Below, piece after piece: positions 8,869-21,833 of a stretch of 64,000 nt of DNA. Both the position numbers and the translations under genes were made by a program. The stretch lies in the NCBI RefSeq assembly GCF_900090105.1, contig NZ_FMDM01000004.1:186001-250000 (forward strand), written 5' to 3'. The notes below the pieces were generated by a model that made no database searches, was not told where the DNA came from, and saw nothing but the letters and a program-made list of their open reading frames with translations. The stretch comes from Micromonospora humi (GTDB taxonomy: Bacteria; Actinomycetota; Actinomycetes; Mycobacteriales; Micromonosporaceae). Position 1 is the first letter of the stretch; each line of letters starts with the position of its first letter.

Positions 8869-9620
8869 GCGCCGGGCGCCGCCGACGGCTCGACCACCGG
8901 CGCCGACTCACCGGTCTCCGGCTCCGGGGTGGAGATGTCGGTGACCGACGAGCCCGGCTCGCCCAGCGGCACGGAGACCGCCGGCACGTCGCCCTTGAAG
9001 GTGAGCACCGGGAAGGCCAGCGGCCGGTAGCGCGGGTTGACCGAGACGTCGTACCCGTCGATGGCGTCCGCCAGCGCCTTGCGGGTGGCCAGCGCGGAGC
9101 GGAGCTGATCGCCGTCGAGCTGGCCGGCGGCGTCGGCGTCCGAGACGTCCGGCGGGATGGCGCCGGCGGCCCGGCCGGCGGCGATCACCGTGGCCAGGTC
9201 CTCCTTGGAGGGGGCGGTCGACTCGCCCACCGGCACGCCGGAGACGCAGGTGTAGAACTCGGCGACCTTCTTCGGGTACGCCGCGTCGGCGGGCAACCCG
9301 ACCTGCTGGGCCACCTGCTCGGCGGTCACCTGCGTCTTCGGCTGGTAGCCCTTGTCGGCGGAGAGCTCCTTGCACACGTCGGACAGCACCAGGGTGGCGA
9401 CCACCTGGTCGCGGGGCGGCAGCAGCGCGTCGGCCTGCGGAGCGGTGGCCGGCTGACTGGCCAGGCCGTCCCGGACCTCGTCGAGGATCGAGGTGACCTG
9501 GTCCTCGGTGACGCGGTGGTCGCCGATGTAGGCGGCGACCCCCGGCTCGGTACGGCAACCGGAGAGGGCGACGAGGCCGACCGCCACGCTGGCGACGGCG
9601 ACAAGACGGCGAGCACGCAT
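8865..9620 (-). CDS. SurA N-terminal-domain lipoprotein
   Basis: 251 residues. The signal peptide ends in the lipobox LSGC (C22), followed by VAAYIGDHRVTEDQVTSIL, the beta-helix pattern of SurA/PrsA N-terminal chaperone domains. No peptidyl-prolyl isomerase domain follows, so the protein probably binds or guides exported proteins rather than isomerising them. It lies between mfd (47-base gap) and mazG (overlap). The ATG at 9620 starts the signal peptide correctly. Confidence 0.85.
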   Translation of the reverse strand: MRARRLVAVASVAVGLVALSGCRTEPGVAAYIGDHRVTEDQVTSILDEVRDGLASQPATAPQADALLPPRDQVVATLVLSDVCKELSADKGYQPKTQVTAEQVAQQVGLPADAAYPKKVAEFYTCVSGVPVGESTAPSKEDLATVIAAGRAAGAIPPDVSDADAAGQLDGDQLRSALATRKALADAIDGYDVSVNPRYRPLAFPVLTFKGDVPAVSVPLGEPGSSVTDISTPEPETGESAPVVEPSAAPGA

Positions 9621-9667
9621 GACGGTCACTCTCTCACGCCCCGCGGTCGCCTGTGACGCCGCCCACC

Positions 9668-13312
<3,645 letters not shown>

Positions 13313-13464
13313 CAGTGATCACTTCCAGCGCTTGACACGACGACGACCCCGCGTCCAGCCGGACGGGGGGTGCACCCGTCGAGCCTATCCCCCTCCCCCG
13401 ACGATCCGGGCGTCGCCGCTTTTCGATCTTGACGGCCCCGACTCCGGCGTGGTGCGGTGGACCG

Positions 13465-14367
13465 ATGGTCGAGTATCGGGCGGTCTTCGACGCCGAGGTG
13501 GTCTTCGCGAACGGCGGCGGCCTGCGCACCGACGGTTTCCGGCTGGACGTGCCGGGCCCCGGGGTCACCGACGACGAGCTGGCGACACTGCTCGTGCGGC
13601 ACCTCGGGCTGCTCATGGTCGGCGAGGTGCGGATCAGCAACCGGACCGTGGTCGAGGAGCCGCACCGGGGCGGGCGCGGCGTCACCGCTCCGGTCGCCCC
13701 CGGGCGGCGCCTGGTCGAGCTGAGCCACGAGATCACCGACGGCCTGGTCACGCTGCCCGGCTGGCCGGGTCCGACGATCACCGACTGGCTCACCCGGGAG
13801 ACCTCCCGACAGCGGTACGCGCCGGGCGTCGAGTTCCACGTCGCCCGCATCGACATGATCGCCAACACCGGCACGTACGTCGACACGCCGTCGCACCGCT
13901 TCGCCGGCGCACCCGACCTGGCCGGGACCCCGTTGGACCGGCTGGCCGACCTGCCCGGCGTGGTGGTGCGCGTGCCCGCCGGGGTGCGCGCCGTGGACCG
14001 ACTGCTGCTCGCCCCCTACGAGGTGGCCGGGCGGGCGGTGCTGCTGCACACCGGCTGGGACGCGCACTTCGGCACCGACGCCTACGCCGCCCCGGAAGCG
14101 CCCCACCTGACCGGCGACGGCGCCTCCTGGCTGGTCGAGGCCGGCGCGGCGCTGGTCGGCATCGACTCGATCAACATCGACGACATGACAGCGGCGGCGG
14201 CCGGCGAGCGCCCGGCGCACACCGCGTTGCTGGCCGCCGGCATCCCGATCGTGGAGCACCTGACCTGCCTGGACGCGCTGCCACCCACCGGCTTCCGATT
14301 CACCGCCGCCCCGCCGAGGGTGGCCGGCATGGGCACCTTCCCGGTCCGCGCCTTCGCCGTCGTGTGA
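13465..14367 (+). CDS. Cyclase/arylformamidase-family protein with N-terminal extra domain
   Basis: 300 residues in two parts. Residues 1-80 (VEYRAVFDAEVVFANGGGL to about VVEEPHRG) form a small separate domain. The rest is a cyclase-family hydrolase domain (LVELSHEITDGLVTLPGWPGP onward). The metal motif usually written HxGTHxDxPxH reads NTGTYVDTPSHRF here, a variant lacking the first two histidines but keeping the Asp and last His. The LHTGWD and GIDSINID segments are also typical. Relatives hydrolyse N-formylkynurenine, isatin or similar amides. The start ATG at 13465 gives the conserved first domain; no clear ribosome binding site is seen. Confidence 0.8.
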   Translation: MVEYRAVFDAEVVFANGGGLRTDGFRLDVPGPGVTDDELATLLVRHLGLLMVGEVRISNRTVVEEPHRGGRGVTAPVAPGRRLVELSHEITDGLVTLPGWPGPTITDWLTRETSRQRYAPGVEFHVARIDMIANTGTYVDTPSHRFAGAPDLAGTPLDRLADLPGVVVRVPAGVRAVDRLLLAPYEVAGRAVLLHTGWDAHFGTDAYAAPEAPHLTGDGASWLVEAGAALVGIDSINIDDMTAAAAGERPAHTALLAAGIPIVEHLTCLDALPPTGFRFTAAPPRVAGMGTFPVRAFAVV

Positions 14368-14694
14368 CCCACACCGCCTCCCCGAGGCGGCGGTGTCACG
14401 GCACCCACATCCCCGCCACCTCCCGGAAGCGGCGCCTACTCCAACACGAGACGCCCCCCGCCGTCCGCAAGATCCACACCACATGGAGTGGATCTTCCCG
14501 CCGGGTCGACCCCTGCCGCCGGCGAGTGGAACGCCATGGGTGGCAAAACGGGTCCGAGACACCCATGGCGTTCCACTCATCGGTGTTCGGGGCGGCGGGG
14601 CGGCGCGCGACGGATCGGTCCGTACCGCTCTGCTGATCCTCAAGGCCGAGGGGTTGATCGAGGGTCGGCAGGGTGAGGGCGTGTTCGTGCGCGG
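14368..14694. other. Repeat-rich intergenic space with regulator remnant
   Basis: This 327-base space holds a 9-base inverted repeat (14469-14477 with 14488-14496), the 55-base hairpin at 14524-14578, and a fragment of a GntR-type DNA-binding domain (14609-14701). Apart from the remnant there is no intact gene. It looks like a site where elements have inserted and a regulator has decayed. Confidence 0.6.
14524..14578. repeat. 55-base hairpin element with 18-base perfect arms
   Basis: Bases 14524-14541 (GAGTGGAACGCCATGGGT) are the exact reverse complement of 14561-14578, separated by 19 bases. It has the same overall length as the unrelated-sequence hairpin at 41722-41776. A shorter hairpin of 9-base arms, AAGATCCAC with GTGGATCTT (14469-14496), sits 27 bases before it. 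Confidence 0.8.
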
Positions 14695-14701
14695 TCAGTA
14701 G
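14609..14701 (+). pseudogene. Remnant of a GntR-family DNA-binding domain
   Basis: The last 30 codons of an open frame read VRTALLILKAEGLIEGRQGEGVFVRG before a TAG. This is the third helix and wing of a GntR winged helix (RRAL..L..EGLIEGRQGRGVFVR). The first helices are missing; upstream is the 55-base hairpin. No effector domain follows, and the last bases overlap the S66 peptidase stop on the other strand. It is therefore a truncated regulator, perhaps cut by the hairpin element. Confidence 0.6.
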
Positions 14702-15735
14702 CGCACCGCGATCCGGCGCTCGGCCGCGTCGACCCGGATCTCCCCGCCGTACGGGATGATCACCTGCGGGTCGGTGTGACCGAGGTCGACGTCGAAGACC
14801 ACCACCGGGTCGTCGGCGTACGGGCCGATCGCCCGCAGGACCGCCGCCCGCTGCTCCTCCCCCCAGGCCAGCCGCTCCGCCACGGTCAGCTGCCGGTCGA
14901 AGTTCCACGCCTTGGGGCGGCCCACCACGACCGCCGGGAAGCCGGCGAGCAGCCCACGCTCGCCCAGGTTCCGCAGCATCCGGAAGACCTCCTCGGCCGG
15001 CGGCATCTCCTCAGACGTCTCCACCAGCAGCACCGAGCCGGCCAGCGCGGCGGCGGACGGCACCCGGTCGGCCGCGGCCAGCCAGTGCAGGATCTCCAGG
15101 TTCCCGCCCCAGGTGCGGCCGTCGACCACCCGGGCGGGCCCGTGCCAGCGCCAACCCTCGCCGGGCACCATCGGCGGCTCCTCGGTGAGCGTCGCCGGGT
15201 CCCGCCAGTCGAGTGTCTCGTCGCCCCACTCGGTGGCCGGGGTCAGGTCGTACCAGTCGGAGGTGAACAGCGCGGCGCGCAGCGAGTCGACGGTGAGCGG
15301 GTGCGGCCGGCCGGGCCGGCCGAGGTGCACCAGAACGGAACCGCCGTGGTAGCCCACGATCCCCAGCTTGTGCAGGTGGTTGAGCACGTTGGTGTTGTCG
15401 GAGTAGCCGAAGTAGGGCTTCGGGTTGGCCCGCAGCACCTCGTCGTCGAGGAACCGGGTGACCGTGATCAGGTCGTCCCCGCCGACGGTGGCGAGCACCG
15501 CCGTGATCGCCGGGTCGGCGAACGCGGCGGTCAGGTCCCGGGCCCGGTCCCGAGGGTCGGCGCCCATCACCCGGGTGGTCGGATACTCCACCGGCTCCAG
15601 CCCCAGCTCGTCGCGGAGCCGGCGCAGGCCCAACTCGTACACGTGGGGGAAGAGACCTGGCAGGCCGGCGGAGGGTGAGACCACCGCGACCCGGTCGCCC
15701 GGTCGCGGCTTGGCGGGGTAGCGCGGCAGCGTCAT
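14695..15735 (-). CDS. S66 family peptidase (LD-carboxypeptidase / MccF-like)
   Basis: 346 residues. The catalytic triad of the family is visible: the nucleophile S112 in FGYSDNTN, E239 in VETSEE and H320 in DLGHTDPQ. The N-terminal PGDRVAVVSPSAGLPG is typical. Family members cleave muropeptide LD bonds (LdcA) or inactivate microcin C-type compounds (MccF). The longer GYSDNTNVLNHL form and length point somewhat more to the MccF-like branch. No signal peptide, so it acts in the cytoplasm. TAGCGT ends six bases before the ATG, indicating a leaderless mRNA. Confidence 0.9.
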   Translation of the reverse strand: MTLPRYPAKPRPGDRVAVVSPSAGLPGLFPHVYELGLRRLRDELGLEPVEYPTTRVMGADPRDRARDLTAAFADPAITAVLATVGGDDLITVTRFLDDEVLRANPKPYFGYSDNTNVLNHLHKLGIVGYHGGSVLVHLGRPGRPHPLTVDSLRAALFTSDWYDLTPATEWGDETLDWRDPATLTEEPPMVPGEGWRWHGPARVVDGRTWGGNLEILHWLAAADRVPSAAALAGSVLLVETSEEMPPAEEVFRMLRNLGERGLLAGFPAVVVGRPKAWNFDRQLTVAERLAWGEEQRAAVLRAIGPYADDPVVVFDVDLGHTDPQVIIPYGGEIRVDAAERRIAVRY

Positions 15736-15819
15736 GATCCGACGCTATCGGCGGCCACCAGCGATTTCCGCCCGGCGAAACCCCAAAAATGGGGCACATG
15801 CCAGCAATAGGCTGGACCC

Positions 15820-16857
15820 GTGGACGACGAGCCGGAGCTGCGGACCCGGGACTGGCTGCCCCGCACGGCGGCGCTGGTGCTCGGCACCCTTGCGCTGGCC
15901 AGCGCGTTCATCGCCGCCTACGTCGGCGCGCTGCACAAGCCGGACCCGAAGGACGTGCCGGTCGCCGTGGTCACCAGCGACCAGCCGGCCGAGACCGTGA
16001 TGTCGGCCGTCCGCGCGCGCACCGACACCATCAAACCCGTCGGGTACGACAGCCGGGCCCGCGCCGTCGACGGCCTCAACGACCGGTCGGTGTACGCGGT
16101 GCTCGGCTCCACACCGGGCGGCGGCCTCACCCTGACCACGGCCAGCGCCGGTGCGCCCGCCGCCACCGAACTCGTCACCGCCGTGTTCACCGAGGCCGCC
16201 CGGCAGGCCGGCGTGCCGCTCCAGGTCACCGACGAGGTGCCGGTCTCCGACGGCGACCCGCGCGGCCTGGTCCCGTTCTACCTGGCGGTCGGCGTGGTGC
16301 TCGGCGGCTACCTGGCCTCCACCGCGCTCGGCATCTCACTCGGCACCAGCCCGCGCGGGCTGCGCCAGGCCGGGTTGCGGACCGCCACGCTCGCGGTGCA
16401 CTCCATTCTGCTCGGGCTCATCGGCGCGGTGCTGGTCGGGCCGGTGCTGGACGTGTTCCCGCACGACGTGGGCACCATCGCGGTGGTCGGCGCGCTTGCC
16501 GCGTTCGCGGCCGGCATGGTCGCGGCGGCGGTGCAGGCGTGGCTCGGGCTGCTCGGCACCGGCATCGTGATCCTGCTGCTGGTGGTGCTCGGCAACCCCG
16601 GTTCCGGAGGCATCTACGCGCCCGAGTTCCTGCCCGCGTTCCTGCGCGGCATGCACCGCTGGAACGTGCCGGGCCTCGCCACCGACCTGCTCAAGTCCGC
16701 CATCTACTTCGACTGGCGCGGCGGCGGCTGGGCGTTGACCGGGCTGCTGGTCTGGGTGGTCGTCGGCCTGGTCGGGCTGCTCACCGCGACCCTGTTCCGG
16801 GCCCGTCGACGGGCCGCGCGGACCGCTCCGGGGCGGCACGCCGCCGCCCAGGGGTGA
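15820..16857 (+). CDS. Integral membrane protein, ABC-2/YhgE-like
   Basis: 345 residues from a GTG. One membrane helix near the N-terminus (about 17-38) is followed by an extracytoplasmic domain of about 110 residues ([16 protein letters not shown] onward), then five more membrane helices between about 150 and 330. This layout matches ABC-2-type permeases and the YhgE/Pip exporter-like family. No ATPase gene is adjacent, so an ABC role is not established. TAGGCT (15808-15813) ends six bases before the GTG. A four-base-pair hairpin, CCCC-AAAAAT-GGGG (15781-15794), lies just upstream. Confidence 0.7.
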   Translation: MDDEPELRTRDWLPRTAALVLGTLALASAFIAAYVGALHKPDPKDVPVAVVTSDQPAETVMSAVRARTDTIKPVGYDSRARAVDGLNDRSVYAVLGSTPGGGLTLTTASAGAPAATELVTAVFTEAARQAGVPLQVTDEVPVSDGDPRGLVPFYLAVGVVLGGYLASTALGISLGTSPRGLRQAGLRTATLAVHSILLGLIGAVLVGPVLDVFPHDVGTIAVVGALAAFAAGMVAAAVQAWLGLLGTGIVILLLVVLGNPGSGGIYAPEFLPAFLRGMHRWNVPGLATDLLKSAIYFDWRGGGWALTGLLVWVVVGLVGLLTATLFRARRRAARTAPGRHAAAQG

Positions 16858-16924
16858 CCGGCCGGCGCGTCCCAGAGTGCAGATCATCACGCCGTCCCCC
16901 TCCTGCCGTCGGGGCTCACGCGGA

Positions 16925-16955
16925 TACCATCCAGGGGAGTCGGACAGCGCTGTCC
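16925..16955 (+). promoter_or_regulatory. ppc leader: -10 candidate and 14-base palindrome
   Basis: TACCAT (16925-16930) is a reasonable -10 box, although no clear -35 is present. Eleven bases further, GGACAGCGCTGTCC (16942-16955) is a perfect palindrome. It lies in the untranslated leader of ppc, 13 bases before the AAGGAG site. It could be an operator or a short leader hairpin. Confidence 0.5.
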
Positions 16956-16981
16956 TTCGTCCTCGCGTAAGGAGCGCACCC

Positions 16982-19768
16982 GTGACCGACCAGCACGACC
17001 ACGACGGCCCCGACGCCGCTCTCCGGGCCGACATCCGCCGCCTCGGCACGCTGCTCGGGCAGACCCTGGCCCGGCAGGAGGGCCGCCCGCTGCTCGACCT
17101 CGTCGAGGAGATCCGCGCCCAGGTCCGCTCCGACGCGCCGGCCGCCGCCCAGCGCCTCGCCGGGCTCGACGTCACCACCGGCACGAAGCTGGCCCGCGCC
17201 TTCTCCACCTACTTCCACCTGGCCAACATCACCGAGCAGGTGCACCGCGCCCGCGACCTGCGCCGCCGCCGCGCCACCCACGGCGGCTGGCTGGACCAGG
17301 CCGCCAAGATGATCGCCGAGCGCGGCGTGCCGGCCGAGGAGATCGCCGCCGCGGCCCGGCGGCTCGCCGTCCGCCCGGTCTTCACCGCCCACCCCACCGA
17401 GGCGGCCCGCCGGTCCATCCTGTCCAAGCTGCGCGCGGTCGCCGACGAGCTGGACGCCGAGACCGCCAACGCGATCCTCTACGGCGCCAGCGACGAGGGC
17501 CCGGCCAACCGCCGCCTCGCCGAGCTGCTCGACCTGATGTGGCAGACCGACGAGCTGCGGCTCGACCGGCCGGACCCGACCGACGAGGCCCGCAACGCCA
17601 TCTACTACCTGCGCGACCTGCACGCCGAGGCCGCCCCGCAGGTCCTCGACGACCTCGCCGACACGCTGCGCACGCTCGGGGTGGAGACGTCGCCGACGGC
17701 CCGCCCGCTGACGTTCGGCACCTGGATCGGCGGTGACCGCGACGGCAACCCGTTCGTCACCCCGACGGTCACCCGCGAGGTGCTGCGGATCCAGCACGAG
17801 CACGGCATCGAGGCCACCGAGCGGGCGATGGACGAGCTGATCAGCGAGGTCAGCGTCTCCCGCCGGCTGCGCGCGGTCTCGCTCGACCTCTCCGCCAGCC
17901 TGGCCAAGGACCTGGACGCGCTGCCCGAGGTGGCGCCCCGGTTCCGGCGGGTCAACGCCGAGGAGCCCTACCGCCTCAAGGCCCGCTGCGTGAAGGCGAA
18001 GCTGGCGAACACCCGGGAGCGGCTGCGCGCCGGGACCCCGCACGTGCCGGGCCGCGACTACCAGGGCGCCACCGAGCTGATCGCCGACCTGGAGCTGCTG
18101 CGCGCCTCGCTGGCCCGCAACTCCGGGCAGCTCACCGCCGTCGGGCGGCTGGCCTCCACCATCCGTACGCTCTCCGCGTTCGGGCTGCACCTGGCCACCA
18201 TGGACATCCGGGAGCACGCCGAGAAGCACCACGAGGTGCTGGCGCAGCTCTACGAGGCGGTGGGCGAGGTCCCCGACTACCCGTCGCTGAGCCGGCTGGA
18301 GCGCACCAAGCTGCTCGCCGACGAGCTGACCGGCCGCCGGCCGCTCTCCACCCAGGACAGCCCGCTCACCGAGTCGGCCCGCAAGACGTTCGACGTGTTC
18401 TCCGCGATCCGCGAGGCGCAGGACCGGTTCGGCCCCGAGGTCATCGAGTCCTACATCATCTCCATGACGCTGGGCGTGGACGACGTGCTCGCCGCCGTCG
18501 TGCTGGCCCGCGAGGCCGGCCTGGTCGACGTGCAGAGCGGGCGGGCCCGGGTCGGCATCGTGCCGCTGCTGGAGACGCCGGCCGAGCTGAACGCCGGCGG
18601 GGAGCTGCTCGACGAGCTGCTGTCGCTGCCGGCCTACCGGGCGCTGGTCGCGGCCCGGGGCGACGTGCAGGAGGTGATGCTGGGCTATTCCGACTCCAAC
18701 AAGGAGGCCGGCATCACCACCAGCCAGTGGTCCATCCACCGGGCGCAGCGCGCGCTGCGCGACGTGGCCGCCCGGCACGGCGTGCACCTGCGGCTGTTCC
18801 ACGGCCGGGGCGGCACGGTCGGCCGGGGTGGCGGCCCCACCCACGAGGCGATCCTGGCCCAGCCCTACGGCACGCTGGACGGCGCGATCAAGGTGACCGA
18901 GCAGGGCGAGGTCATCTCCGACAAGTACACGCTGCCGGCGCTGGCCCGGGAGAACCTGGAGCTGACCGTGGCCGCCGTGCTCCAGGCCACGCTGCTGCAC
19001 ACCGCGCCCCGGCAGCCGGCCGAGATGCTGGAACGCTGGGACGCGGCGATGGACGTGGTGTCGGAGTCGGCGTTCCGCTCCTACCGGTCCCTGGTCGAGG
19101 ACCCGGACCTGCCGGCCTACTTCTGGGCGTCCACCCCGACCGAGCTGCTCGGCGCGCTGAACATCGGCTCCCGGCCGGCGAAGCGGCCGAACACCGGCGC
19201 CGGCCTGTCCGGCCTGCGGGCCATCCCGTGGGTGTTCGGCTGGACGCAGACCCGGCAGATCGTGCCCGGCTGGTTCGGCGTGGGCTCCGGCCTCGCCGCC
19301 GCGCGGGAGGCGGGCCTCGCCGACGTGCTCGCCGAGATGAACCGGAACTGGCACTTCTTCCGCACGTTCCTGTCCAACGTCGAGATGATGCTGACCAAGA
19401 CCGACCTGAGCATCGCCCGCCGCTACGTGGAGACCCTGGTCCCGAAGAAGCTGCACCCGATCTTCGCGAAGATCGAGGAGGAGTACGAGCTGACCAAGCG
19501 CGAGGTGCTCGCGGTCTCCGCCTCGCCGGCGCTGCTGGAGAACTCGCCCGTGCTGCAACGCACGCTCGCCGTGCGGGACACCTATTTGGAGCCGCTGCAC
19601 CACCTCCAGGTGGCGCTGCTGCGGCAGTACCGCGAGTCCGGCGCGGCCGGGCGGGCGGTGGCGACCGCGCCGGGCGGCCGGCGCGCCCCGAACGACGGCA
19701 CCGCGCTGGAGCGGGCGCTGCTGACCACTGTCAACGGCATCGCCGCCGGCATGCGCAACACCGGCTGA
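16982..19768 (+). CDS. ppc: Phosphoenolpyruvate carboxylase
   Basis: 928 residues. It fixes bicarbonate onto phosphoenolpyruvate to give oxaloacetate, replenishing the TCA cycle. The first active-site region [12 protein letters not shown] has the catalytic H137. The second region [17 protein letters not shown] and the glycine-rich [19 protein letters not shown] loop are intact. The protein ends in RNTG; a C-terminal glycine is required for activity in this family. The GTG at 16982 is chosen because AAGGAG sits seven bases upstream. A terminator repeat follows immediately. The window also encodes the opposing enzyme PckG. Confidence 0.98.
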   Translation: MTDQHDHDGPDAALRADIRRLGTLLGQTLARQEGRPLLDLVEEIRAQVRSDAPAAAQRLAGLDVTTGTKLARAFSTYFHLANITEQVHRARDLRRRRATHGGWLDQAAKMIAERGVPAEEIAAAARRLAVRPVFTAHPTEAARRSILSKLRAVADELDAETANAILYGASDEGPANRRLAELLDLMWQTDELRLDRPDPTDEARNAIYYLRDLHAEAAPQVLDDLADTLRTLGVETSPTARPLTFGTWIGGDRDGNPFVTPTVTREVLRIQHEHGIEATERAMDELISEVSVSRRLRAVSLDLSASLAKDLDALPEVAPRFRRVNAEEPYRLKARCVKAKLANTRERLRAGTPHVPGRDYQGATELIADLELLRASLARNSGQLTAVGRLASTIRTLSAFGLHLATMDIREHAEKHHEVLAQLYEAVGEVPDYPSLSRLERTKLLADELTGRRPLSTQDSPLTESARKTFDVFSAIREAQDRFGPEVIESYIISMTLGVDDVLAAVVLAREAGLVDVQSGRARVGIVPLLETPAELNAGGELLDELLSLPAYRALVAARGDVQEVMLGYSDSNKEAGITTSQWSIHRAQRALRDVAARHGVHLRLFHGRGGTVGRGGGPTHEAILAQPYGTLDGAIKVTEQGEVISDKYTLPALARENLELTVAAVLQATLLHTAPRQPAEMLERWDAAMDVVSESAFRSYRSLVEDPDLPAYFWASTPTELLGALNIGSRPAKRPNTGAGLSGLRAIPWVFGWTQTRQIVPGWFGVGSGLAAAREAGLADVLAEMNRNWHFFRTFLSNVEMMLTKTDLSIARRYVETLVPKKLHPIFAKIEEEYELTKREVLAVSASPALLENSPVLQRTLAVRDTYLEPLHHLQVALLRQYRESGAAGRAVATAPGGRRAPNDGTALERALLTTVNGIAAGMRNTG

Positions 19769-19777
19769 GGGGTAAAG

Positions 19778-19821
19778 AAGGGGCCCCCGCTTAACGCATT
19801 CTGCATAGGCGGGGGCCCCTT
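19778..19821. terminator. GGGGCCCC/TTAACGC repeat acting as bidirectional terminator, copy A
   Basis: AAGGGGCCCCCGC (19778-19790) pairs with GCGGGGGCCCCTT (19809-19821), with TTAACGCATTCTGCATAG in the loop and TTTTAACA after the right arm. It separates convergent ppc and the membrane gene ending at 19840. The same architecture recurs at 28611, 46886 and 49476. Confidence 0.8.
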
Positions 19822-19839
19822 TTAACACCTGTGCGGGGG

Positions 19840-20634
19840 TTACCAGTCGCCGCCGCCGAAGTCGCCACCACCGAAGTCGCCGCCGAAATCTCCCCCGCCG
19901 CCGAAGTCGCCGCCGGTGTAGTCGCCCTGGCCGCCGAAGTCGTTGCCGCCCTGGTCGCCGTAGTCCTGGCCGTCGCCGAACCCGTCCTGGAAGCCCTCCT
20001 GGTAGCCGGACTCGTAGCCGTAGCCCGGGTCGGCGAACGCGGGCGAGAAGAGCGCGTCCGCGATCAGCATGCCGCCGAGCACCCCGGCGCCCGCGCCCAG
20101 CGCGGTCTTCCACCACGGCGTCGAGTACCAGCCGGCGGGCACCGGCCGGCCCTGCATGTGACCGCCGGGGTAGTAGTAGGGCGTCCGGCTCCCCGGCTGC
20201 GGGCCGGCCCGGAACGTCTGGCCCTGCACCGCGACCTCACGCTCCTTGGTGAGCATGCCGGCGCCGCGGGCGGCCGCCAGCGGCGGCAGCTCCGGGCCCG
20301 GGTCGATGCCCATCGCCGTGCGCGCCGCCCGGATGTACGCCAGCCCCTCCAGCGCGGTCTCCCGCGCCAGCGCGAACTGGTGCGTGGTGCGCGCCTGCTC
20401 CAGCTGCGAGCCGGCCGCGTTGTAGCGCTCGCCCGCGTCGGCCAGCGCCTGCCGGACCGCCGGCTCGTCGCCGTGCAGGTTCATCAGCTGGCCGCCGAGC
20501 CGCTCGTACCAGCGCTGCGCCTCGGCGCGGGCGTCCGCCAGCTCGTTCGCCCGCCGGGACCTGCTTCCCCACCGCCAGAACACCAGCGCACCTCCGAGCA
20601 TCAGCACCAGGAACAGCCACAGGGCAATGTCCAT
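19840..20634 (-). CDS. Membrane protein with Gly/Asp/Phe-repeat C-terminus
   Basis: 264 residues. An N-terminal membrane helix (ALWLFLVLMLGGALVFW) is followed by a helical domain (ANELADARAEAQRWYERLGGQ to about GLAYIRAARTAMGIDPGPELP). Next comes an RTPYYYPGG segment and a second hydrophobic stretch near 195-215. The tail begins with tyrosine/glycine repeats and ends with repeated GGDF units. The same layout is seen in conserved actinobacterial membrane proteins of unknown function. The ATG at 20634 places the helix at the N-terminus. It is divergent from rmuC (54-base gap), and its stop is close to the ppc terminator. Confidence 0.75.
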   Translation of the reverse strand: MDIALWLFLVLMLGGALVFWRWGSRSRRANELADARAEAQRWYERLGGQLMNLHGDEPAVRQALADAGERYNAAGSQLEQARTTHQFALARETALEGLAYIRAARTAMGIDPGPELPPLAAARGAGMLTKEREVAVQGQTFRAGPQPGSRTPYYYPGGHMQGRPVPAGWYSTPWWKTALGAGAGVLGGMLIADALFSPAFADPGYGYESGYQEGFQDGFGDGQDYGDQGGNDFGGQGDYTGGDFGGGGDFGGDFGGGDFGGGDW

Positions 20635-20688
20635 GACTCGAACGTACCCAGCGAGCGCACGTCGTACCCGTTTGGCAAGCTCTCTGGC

Positions 20689-21831
20689 ATGAGCTTCTCG
20701 ACGCTGGCCGTGGTGGTGCTCTGCCTCGCCGCCGGCGGCGCGGTCGGCTGGCTGGCGGCCCGGGCGCGCTCCGCGGCCGACGTGGCCCGGCTGGAGGCGA
20801 CGCTGGCCGCCACCCGCGCGGGCGAGGGCCGGCTGGAGCAGTCGATGCGGGCGCTCAGCTACGAGGCGACCGCGCAGTCCCAGGAGGCGGTGGCGCGCGC
20901 GGTGGCGCCGCTGCACGACACGCTCCGCCGCTACGAGCAGCGCGTCGCCGAGCTGGAGCACGATCGGGTCGACGCCTACGCCGAGCTGCGCGAGCAGGTC
21001 CGCTCGATGAGCACGGTCTCCGGCGAGCTGCGCACCGAGACCAAGCAGCTGGTGGCCGCGCTGCGGGCGCCGCAGGTGCGCGGCCGGTGGGGCGAGCACC
21101 AGCTCCGGCGGATCGTCGAGGCGGCCGGCATGCTGGAGCACTGCGACTTCGACGAGCAGGTCACCGCCGCCACCGACCACCAGGGGGTCCGCCCCGACCT
21201 GGTGGTCCGGCTGCACGGCGGGCGCTCGGTGGTGGTCGACGCGAAGGCGCCGTTCGACGCCTACCTGACCGCGATGGAGGCGCGCGACGAGCGCGGGCGG
21301 GACACCCAGCTCGACGCGCACGCCCGGCACCTGCGGGCGCACGTGGACAGCCTGGCCGCCAAGTCCTACTGGGCCGCGTTCGACCAGACCCCCGACTTCG
21401 TGGTGCTGTTCGTGCCGGCCGACCCGTTCCTCGACGTGGCGTTGCAGCGCGACCCGGCGCTGCTGGAGCACGCGTTCGCCCGCAACGTGGTGCTGGCCAC
21501 ACCGGCCACGCTGGTGGCGTTGCTGCGCACGGTCGCCTACTCGTGGCGGCAGGAGGCGTTGGCGCGCAACGCCGCCACCGTCCACTCGCTGGCCCGCGAG
21601 CTGTACGCGCGGTTGTCCACATTGGGCGACCACGTGGGCAAGCTGGGCAGTTCGTTGAGCGGGGCGGTGACGGCCTACAACCGGGCCGTCGGTTCGCTGG
21701 AGTCCCGGGTGCTGGTCAGCGCGCGCAAGCTGGCCGAGCTGGGCGTCTCCGGTGACGAGTTGCCCGCGCCGGCGCAGGTCGAGCTGGCGCCCCGCCAGCC
21801 GCAGGCGCCGGAGTTGCGTTCCGAAGCCTGA
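20689..21831 (+). CDS. rmuC: DNA recombination protein RmuC
   Basis: 380 residues. RmuC proteins limit inversions at short repeats and carry a PD-(D/E)XK-like nuclease fold. The N-terminal membrane helix (TLAVVVLCLAAGGAVGWLA), the following coiled coil, and the RmuC core with RGRWGEHQLRRIVEAAGM, RPDLVVRLHGGRSVVVDAKAPFDAY (nuclease-like Asp and Lys) and FVPADPFLDVAL are intact. The ATG at 20689 is the only start that places the anchor at the N-terminus. Its stop is two bases from the convergent lipoprotein gene. Confidence 0.93.
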   Translation: MSFSTLAVVVLCLAAGGAVGWLAARARSAADVARLEATLAATRAGEGRLEQSMRALSYEATAQSQEAVARAVAPLHDTLRRYEQRVAELEHDRVDAYAELREQVRSMSTVSGELRTETKQLVAALRAPQVRGRWGEHQLRRIVEAAGMLEHCDFDEQVTAATDHQGVRPDLVVRLHGGRSVVVDAKAPFDAYLTAMEARDERGRDTQLDAHARHLRAHVDSLAAKSYWAAFDQTPDFVVLFVPADPFLDVALQRDPALLEHAFARNVVLATPATLVALLRTVAYSWRQEALARNAATVHSLARELYARLSTLGDHVGKLGSSLSGAVTAYNRAVGSLESRVLVSARKLAELGVSGDELPAPAQVELAPRQPQAPELRSEA

Positions 21832-21833
21832 GT

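Noticed and set aside
6076..9030. Long open frames antisense to DUF885 and mazG, and similar ones against mfd (9653-13318), ppc (16916-20116) and pckG (42547-44565)
   Set aside because: In very GC-rich DNA stop codons are rare in antisense frames. These lack ribosome sites, have Arg/Gly/Ala-rich random composition and overlap genes with intact motifs.
13425..13464. TTGACG at 13429-13434 as -35 of the cyclase gene
   Set aside because: No -10 hexamer at acceptable spacing; it may be part of a truncated GATCTTG element.
15820..16857. ABC exporter
   Set aside because: The topology resembles ABC-2 permeases, but no ATPase gene is adjacent, so the call is kept generic.
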